The position numbers were made by a program, and so were the translations under genes. Shown here in pieces: positions 40,677 through 44,283 of a stretch of 44,283 nt of DNA. The notes beneath the pieces were generated by a model. The model was not told where the DNA came from, searched no databases, and worked only from the letters and a program-made list of their open reading frames with translations. The stretch spans positions 1-44,283 of the forward strand of contig CADCEW010000011.1 of assembly GCA_902800585.1 (NCBI GenBank), written 5' to 3'. Source of the DNA: an uncultured Prevotellaceae bacterium (lineage in GTDB: Bacteria > Bacteroidota > Bacteroidia > Bacteroidales > Bacteroidaceae). The stretch's first letter is position 1. Every line of letters starts with the position of its first letter.

Positions 40677-41345
40677 CTACTTGATGAGTTTTAGTATTTG
40701 CTGTTCTGTTGCTGTAGGAAGCATCTTCTTGAAATGAGCAAAGAGACGCTCAAAGGATTCTTCAGGCGAACAGTCTGCATGACAAGCCTTATTGCCATAA
40801 AGACGCTCTGGTGTGGTTAATAGTGACCATCCCCAGCCATATTCCCTGTTATGCTTGTCTCTTGGATAGACGAAATCCTCTGTGACAATATGGCATCCCA
40901 TCTGCAATCGGGTAACATAGTTGTCGAATCTGCTACGCATCTTCGGACCAGTAAAGCCACAGGCGGCACGTAGTTCCCTTGTTATAAGACTTCCATGTTC
41001 GCGGAGTGTCATCAGGATAGCATCCTCTATCGTTCCTTCTTGTGGAACAGGATGCGTACTGCGGCGGTAGTTACAGAAGTCTCCCCACCATTGTTTACTG
41101 ATAAAGCCCGCCTTTCCTGCGAAGAACTTGCCATAGACACAGTTGCCTTCTGTAACGATTGGTCCTTTCCATTTCCATAGCGGCCAGTCCCATCCACCAT
41201 CAGGAAGCAAGATATAACGGCAATCGTCAGCCACGATATCCTCTGCGGAATAGCCATAAATCCCACTATCCAACAAAGGCAGAAACCCTATTTGCTGGAT
41301 ATACTCCATCAATTGCGCAGCCGTATATATTTCCTTTCCCCGCAT
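40677..41345 (-). CDS. AlkZ/YcaQ-related winged-helix protein
   Basis: The 222-residue protein has WDWPLWKWKGPIVTEGNCVYGKFF in the middle, and MRSRFDNYVTRLQMGCHIVTEDF, resembling the winged-helix repeats of the HTH_42 DNA glycosylase family (AlkZ/YcaQ), but it is about half the usual length and the QxQ catalytic motif could not be found. It is probably a member of the short AlkZ-related group of Bacteroidales, of unknown activity. The start at 41345 is followed by MRGKEIYTAAQLMEYIQ. It stands alone between the convergent LolA-like gene and the divergent DUF2461 gene. Confidence 0.55.
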   Translation of the reverse strand: MRGKEIYTAAQLMEYIQQIGFLPLLDSGIYGYSAEDIVADDCRYILLPDGGWDWPLWKWKGPIVTEGNCVYGKFFAGKAGFISKQWWGDFCNYRRSTHPVPQEGTIEDAILMTLREHGSLITRELRAACGFTGPKMRSRFDNYVTRLQMGCHIVTEDFVYPRDKHNREYGWGWSLLTTPERLYGNKACHADCSPEESFERLFAHFKKMLPTATEQQILKLIK

Positions 41346-41363
41346 CTCTTTTGTTCTTTTCTA

Positions 41364-41371
41364 CAAAGGTA
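41364..41371 (-). promoter_or_regulatory. Probable promoter (-7 box) of the AlkZ-related gene
   Basis: TACCTTTG on the minus strand lies 18 bases before the ATG and matches the -7 consensus. No convincing TTTG at the -33 distance was found. Confidence 0.45.
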
Positions 41372-41447
41372 ACAATAATAAATCGAGTTTCACTATCTCT
41401 TTAGCATTTATTGAATTATATTAGTAATTGACTTTTTTTCTTTTTCA

Positions 41448-41547
41448 AGTTGTGTCAAGCCTTGACACAACTATTATCATGCGTTGACATGGGTGTTGTC
41501 ACGCTTTGACACAAAGTGTGTCAAACGGTTGACAAACATTTTGTCAA
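41448..41547. promoter_or_regulatory. Array of four TTGACA-type dyads
   Basis: Four dyads with a common TTGACA/TGTCAA core: 12-bp perfect arms 41448-41459 and 41461-41472 around one base; 41481-41504, imperfect (GCGTTGACA with TGTCACGC); TTTGACACA/TGTGTCAAA (41505-41513, 41517-41525); and TTGACAAA/TTTGTCAA (41529-41536, 41540-41547). Centres lie about 33, 22 and 23 bases apart, near whole helical turns. The array lies just upstream of the promoter of the DUF2461 gene and may be an operator cluster, or a palindromic repeat element. Confidence 0.65.
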
Positions 41548-41591
41548 ACAATGAAACGATTTTTGACAAAGTTTAGAAATACCTGAATTTA

Positions 41592-41623
41592 TTTGGTATT
41601 CTACTCACTTAATCGTATCTTTG
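41592..41623 (+). promoter_or_regulatory. Promoter of the DUF2461 gene
   Basis: TTTG (41592-41595), a 20-base spacer and TATCTTTG (41616-41623) match the Bacteroidetes consensus. The ATG at 41637 follows 13 bases later. Confidence 0.8.
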
Positions 41624-41636
41624 CAAAAAATAAGAT

Positions 41637-42335
41637 ATGGAAAGTAAGAAGATAATAGGGTTCCTTCGGGAATTGATGGCAAACAATAATAGGCCTTGGT
41701 TTCAGGAACATAAGGCGGAGTATATGGCTGTAAGGGCTGATTTTGAGGAAGGAGTGGCAAAAGCGATAGGACGTATTGCCGAGTTTGACCCTTCTATTGC
41801 CCATCTTACAGTGAAGGATTGTACTTATCGCTTCTATCGCGACACGCGTTTCTCGACGGATAAATCGCCTTACAAGAATCATTTGGGCGCTTATATTGCT
41901 GCGCATGGTAAGAAGGCTTTGCATGGCGGCTATTATATTCATCTGGAACCAGACCATTGTCTGTTGGCTTGTGGCAACTATTGGTTGCCAACGAATATTC
42001 TGACATCGTGTCGTAATGAGATCATGGCGAACGAAGAAGAATGGTTGCGCTGTGTGGAGAATGATGAGTTTCAGAAGTATTTTGGCGCTGACGAAGATGC
42101 CGACTGGGACAGCAAACAGGGTTTCGGGCTGGAGAAACTGAAGACTTGTCCTGCAGGTTTTCCTCGCGAATATCCCTATATGCGCTATCTGCGCATGAAG
42201 AACTATTGCTGTTGGCATCAGGTAAGTGAGAGTTTTTTCCAAGGAGACAAGTGGCTCGACAAGATGGTGCCGATGTTCAAAGCTGCCAAGCCGATGATGG
42301 ACTTTATGAATAGTGTGATTGACGACTATGAATAA
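41637..42335 (+). CDS. DUF2461 family protein
   Basis: The 232-residue protein matches the DUF2461 (TIGR02453) layout: FLRELMANNNRPWFQEHKAEY at the start, then YRFYRDTRFSTDKSPYKNHLGA, GGYYIHLEPD and the closing PMMDFMNSVI. The Arg and Lys rich central segment and the invariant WF and DTRFS are visible. Function is unknown; members are cytoplasmic single-domain proteins. It has a strong promoter and a large dyad array upstream, and is followed, tail to tail after 6 bp, by a glycosyltransferase gene on the other strand. Confidence 0.9.
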   Translation: MESKKIIGFLRELMANNNRPWFQEHKAEYMAVRADFEEGVAKAIGRIAEFDPSIAHLTVKDCTYRFYRDTRFSTDKSPYKNHLGAYIAAHGKKALHGGYYIHLEPDHCLLACGNYWLPTNILTSCRNEIMANEEEWLRCVENDEFQKYFGADEDADWDSKQGFGLEKLKTCPAGFPREYPYMRYLRMKNYCCWHQVSESFFQGDKWLDKMVPMFKAAKPMMDFMNSVIDDYE

Positions 42336-42341
42336 AGGGTT

Positions 42342-43235
42342 TTAGTCTTTCAGCGAACAATAGAATCCCACCTTATATAAAGAGAATATCCATAGGCAAG
42401 GATGCTTGCCTGTGAGGTTCTTTCTTTCTATATTGCCGAAGATGGTATGCCATAGGCGAATGGGGAAGTGCAGGATGCTGTCGCCATAGTCTATCAATCG
42501 GGAATAACCTTTGAGGTCTTTTCTAAAGCGGAATAGGGTAGTAAGGTTACGCTCTATCTTCTCGATGAAGTTCTTATTGTCTTCAAAGTCACAGATTAAC
42601 AGCGGATTATCGATATGTGTGATACTTGCTCCTGCCTCATAAAGCGTCTTTCCCAAGCAGACATCCTCGTAGCCGCTTTTCAGAAAACGCTCGTCAAAAG
42701 GATGGGAGAGAATGCAGGAACGACGGATAAGGAAGTTGGCAGAACGGAACTCCTGAAAGCCTGCAGCCCTTCGCTTGTCAATCGTATGTGCTGGTTCTGC
42801 ACGCTTCTCGTAGAGATATCTAAGGTTATGCTGTAGCGTCTCATGACTGGCACCTACCTTAATGCCGCCATTTGTCACGTCCGTTTGGTCACAAGGCAGA
42901 TATCTCATAATATAATCCATGCCTGGTATCTCCATGTCACAATCGATGAAAAGCAACCATTCGTAATGACTTTGGGAGGCTAAGAAGTTACGTGTGGCAG
43001 CACTGCCGCTATTCTGTTCCTTGACGATATACTGGCAATTAGACAGTTGGTTAATAGCCTTGTTAGCCTCAATAGCCTCCTTTTGCTCAGAACCATCGTC
43101 AGCCACGATGATCTCGTACTTAAAAGGAGATGGAGAGTCCATGACAATCCGTTCACATAAAGCGGAGAGTCGCTTGACGGCAGGAAAGGCATTGCCGTTG
43201 TAAACAGGGATCAATATCGACAGTTCTTGAATCAT
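42342..43235 (-). CDS. Family 2 glycosyltransferase
   Basis: The 297-residue protein has the GT-A fold of inverting family 2: LSILIPVYNG at the start, ADDGSE (Asp46-Asp47), the acceptor-donor region QNSGSAATRNFLA, and the Asp-x-Asp motif LFIDCDMEI (Asp98, Asp100). The rest includes a conserved FDERFLKSGYEDVCLGK (ED acceptor motif). It transfers a nucleotide-sugar unit to a polysaccharide or lipid acceptor. No membrane segments are evident. It is a single gene convergent with DUF2461 and divergent from rpsP. The start is fixed by the short distance from ATG to the fold motif. Confidence 0.92.
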   Translation of the reverse strand: MIQELSILIPVYNGNAFPAVKRLSALCERIVMDSPSPFKYEIIVADDGSEQKEAIEANKAINQLSNCQYIVKEQNSGSAATRNFLASQSHYEWLLFIDCDMEIPGMDYIMRYLPCDQTDVTNGGIKVGASHETLQHNLRYLYEKRAEPAHTIDKRRAAGFQEFRSANFLIRRSCILSHPFDERFLKSGYEDVCLGKTLYEAGASITHIDNPLLICDFEDNKNFIEKIERNLTTLFRFRKDLKGYSRLIDYGDSILHFPIRLWHTIFGNIERKNLTGKHPCLWIFSLYKVGFYCSLKD

Positions 43236-43242
43236 ACAAAGG

Positions 43243-43250
43243 CAAAAGTA
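43243..43250 (-). promoter_or_regulatory. Probable promoter (-7 box) of the glycosyltransferase gene
   Basis: TACTTTTG on the minus strand ends 7 bases before the ATG at 43235, implying a leaderless or nearly leaderless mRNA. A TTTC at the -33 distance is a weak partner. Confidence 0.55.
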
Positions 43251-43289
43251 CGAAATAAATGTGATAAAGCGAAAATATATTGGTATTTT

Positions 43290-43321
43290 TTTGCATAATC
43301 GCCTAAAAGTTCGTACCTTTG
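43290..43321 (+). promoter_or_regulatory. Promoter of rpsP
   Basis: TTTG (43290-43293), a 20-base spacer and TACCTTTG (43314-43321) match the consensus. The leader before the ATG at 43383 is about 57 bases. Confidence 0.8.
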
Positions 43322-43382
43322 CAGCCGCTATTACGAGATAGTAGCATGAAATTCAAAATTTAAACAATTAAACAACAACAAA

Positions 43383-43994
43383 ATGGCAACAAAAATCAGA
43401 TTACAGCGTCGCGGTCGTAAAGGTTATGCTTTCTACAGCATCGTTATCGCTGACGCAAGAGCACCACGTGATGGTAAATTTACTGAGAAGATTGGTACTT
43501 ACAACCCTAACACCAATCCTGCCACAGTAGATTTGAATTTCGATCGTGCACTTTACTGGGTAGAAGTTGGCGCACAGCCTACTGACACTGTTCGTAACAT
43601 CCTCAGTCGTGAGGGCGTTTACCTGATGAAGCACCTGAAGGGTGGTGTAAAGAAGGGCGCTTTCGATGAGGCTGCTGCACAGAAGAAGTTCGATGCATGG
43701 AAGGCTGACAAGCAGAAGGGTCTTGAGAAAATCGCCGCTGAAGAGTCTAAGGCAAAGAAAGATGCTGCTGCTGCACAGTTGAAGGCTGAGAAGGCCCAGA
43801 ATGAAGAACAAGCTAAGAAAGTAGCCGAGAAGAAGGCTGCCGCTGATGCTGCTAAGGCAGAGGAAGAGGCTGCAAAGGCTGCTGAAGAGGCTGCTGCTGA
43901 GGCTCCCGCCGAGGAGGCTGCTCCTGCTGTTGAGGCTGAAGCACCTGCAGAAGAGGCTCCTGCCGCAGAGGCTGAGGCTCCCGCTGCTGAGTAA
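43383..43994 (+). CDS. rpsP: 30S ribosomal protein bS16 with long Ala/Glu-rich tail
   Basis: bS16 helps assemble the 30S subunit. The first 80 residues are typical: [59 protein letters not shown]. The protein is extended to 203 residues by a Lys-Ala-Glu coiled-coil-like segment (about 115-160) and an Ala/Glu/Pro-rich tail (about 160-203); E. coli bS16 has about 82 residues. Long tails of this type are common in Bacteroidetes. The gene is monocistronic, with a strong promoter and a strong terminator. The tail's function is not shown. Confidence 0.97.
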   Translation: MATKIRLQRRGRKGYAFYSIVIADARAPRDGKFTEKIGTYNPNTNPATVDLNFDRALYWVEVGAQPTDTVRNILSREGVYLMKHLKGGVKKGAFDEAAAQKKFDAWKADKQKGLEKIAAEESKAKKDAAAAQLKAEKAQNEEQAKKVAEKKAAADAAKAEEEAAKAAEEAAAEAPAEEAAPAVEAEAPAEEAPAAEAEAPAAE

Positions 43995-44018
43995 GCAAGG
44001 AATCTTTGATTTAGTGAT

Positions 44019-44059
44019 ATAGGGATGGATAACTATAATCCATCCCTATTTTAATTTTT
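44019..44059 (+). terminator. Rho-independent terminator of rpsP
   Basis: A perfect 12-bp stem pairs 44019-44030 (ATAGGGATGGAT) with 44038-44049, with a 7-base loop, followed by TTTAATTTTTA. It lies 24 bases after the stop. Confidence 0.92.
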
Positions 44060-44064
44060 AGAAG

Positions 44065-44283
44065 ATGCATATACTGGAGATACCATCATTCTTTCCTCCT
44101 ATGGGAGGAGATTTTTGCCTGGATCAGGCAAAGGCTCTTGCTGCATTAGGACATGAGGTGCGCATTTTGAGTAATGTCCAACTCGGTGTTACCATAGGCT
44201 TGAAGGACTATCTGACATTGCCGTATGGACGCTACGAGCATGAGATGGATGGTATTACAGTATATCAGTCATATCAAAGAGGT
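44065..44283 (+). CDS. Family 4 glycosyltransferase, N-terminal part
   Basis: The ATG at 44065 opens a frame that runs out of the window after 73 codons. It reads MHILEIPSFFPPMGGDFCLD, then QAKALAALGHEVRIL, the classical N-terminal domain of GT-B family 4 glycosyltransferases, with a Gly-rich loop and the helix that begins the donor/acceptor cleft. Sugar and acceptor are unknown. It begins 6 bases after the U-rich tail of the rpsP terminator; no separate promoter is visible, so read-through or a promoter overlapping the terminator is possible. The part seen is short, so only the family is called. Confidence 0.8.
   Translation, partial: MHILEIPSFFPPMGGDFCLDQAKALAALGHEVRILSNVQLGVTIGLKDYLTLPYGRYEHEMDGITVYQSYQRG

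Overview
The window reads as chromosome from a gut- or oral-type Bacteroidales bacterium, most likely Prevotella or a close relative. The reasons are: promoters of the Bacteroidetes type (TTTG, a spacer of 19-20 bases, then TAnnTTTG) in front of many genes; an acyl-ACP thioesterase inside the ilv operon; lipoproteins and a T9SS-type C-terminal domain; a bS16 protein with a long Ala/Glu tail; and almost no Shine-Dalgarno sequences. Most genes are housekeeping. No tRNA, rRNA, CRISPR array, integrase or transposase was seen.

Layout. 1-8388: branched-chain amino acid synthesis (end of ilvD, ilvB, ilvN, an acyl-ACP thioesterase, then ilvC). The thioesterase and ilvC are separated by two head-to-tail sensor genes on the opposite strand. 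8390-8790: a gene-free mosaic of inverted and tandem repeats. 8842-11281: an AT-rich three-gene operon (a 74-residue protein, a putative PD-(D/E)XK nuclease and a beta-CASP metallo-beta-lactamase nuclease). This is the best candidate here for an undescribed system, possibly defence. 11362-14939: a MINPP-like phytase, an acetyltransferase, a DUF1349 lipoprotein and a frameshifted metallo-hydrolase. 14981-18627: recQ and recJ (minus). 18818-21460: a secreted C1 peptidase and aminopeptidase P (minus). 21576-25828: trmD, a patatin-like lipase and valS (minus). 25951-28350: mazG, a lipoprotein and ribonuclease Z. 28424-31648: a tiny secreted protein with a sorting-like domain, an L,D-transpeptidase, an ECF sigma factor, a probable anti-sigma partner and a Spy-like periplasmic protein. 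31608-32252: nth (minus). 32458-40626: an eight-gene translationally coupled cluster (GNAT-like, ketosynthase, ACP, hotdog dehydratase-like, MMPL exporter, FAD desaturase-like, FabG, LolA-like), which looks like a small aryl-polyene-type or lipid-export pathway. 40677-44283: an AlkZ-related protein (minus), a cluster of TTGACA dyads before a DUF2461 gene, a family 2 glycosyltransferase (minus), rpsP and the start of a family 4 glycosyltransferase.

Two patterns cut across the genes. Short tandem repeats of 7-9 bp fill several intercistronic spacers (ilvD/ilvB, ilvB/ilvN, recJ/recQ, pepP/pepC), and related arrays lie in frame inside two coding regions (aminopeptidase P and valS). Several TAnnTTTG promoters sit only 7-13 bases before the start codon, so the mRNAs would be nearly leaderless.

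All functional calls rest on motif recognition in the translated sequence. No database search was possible.
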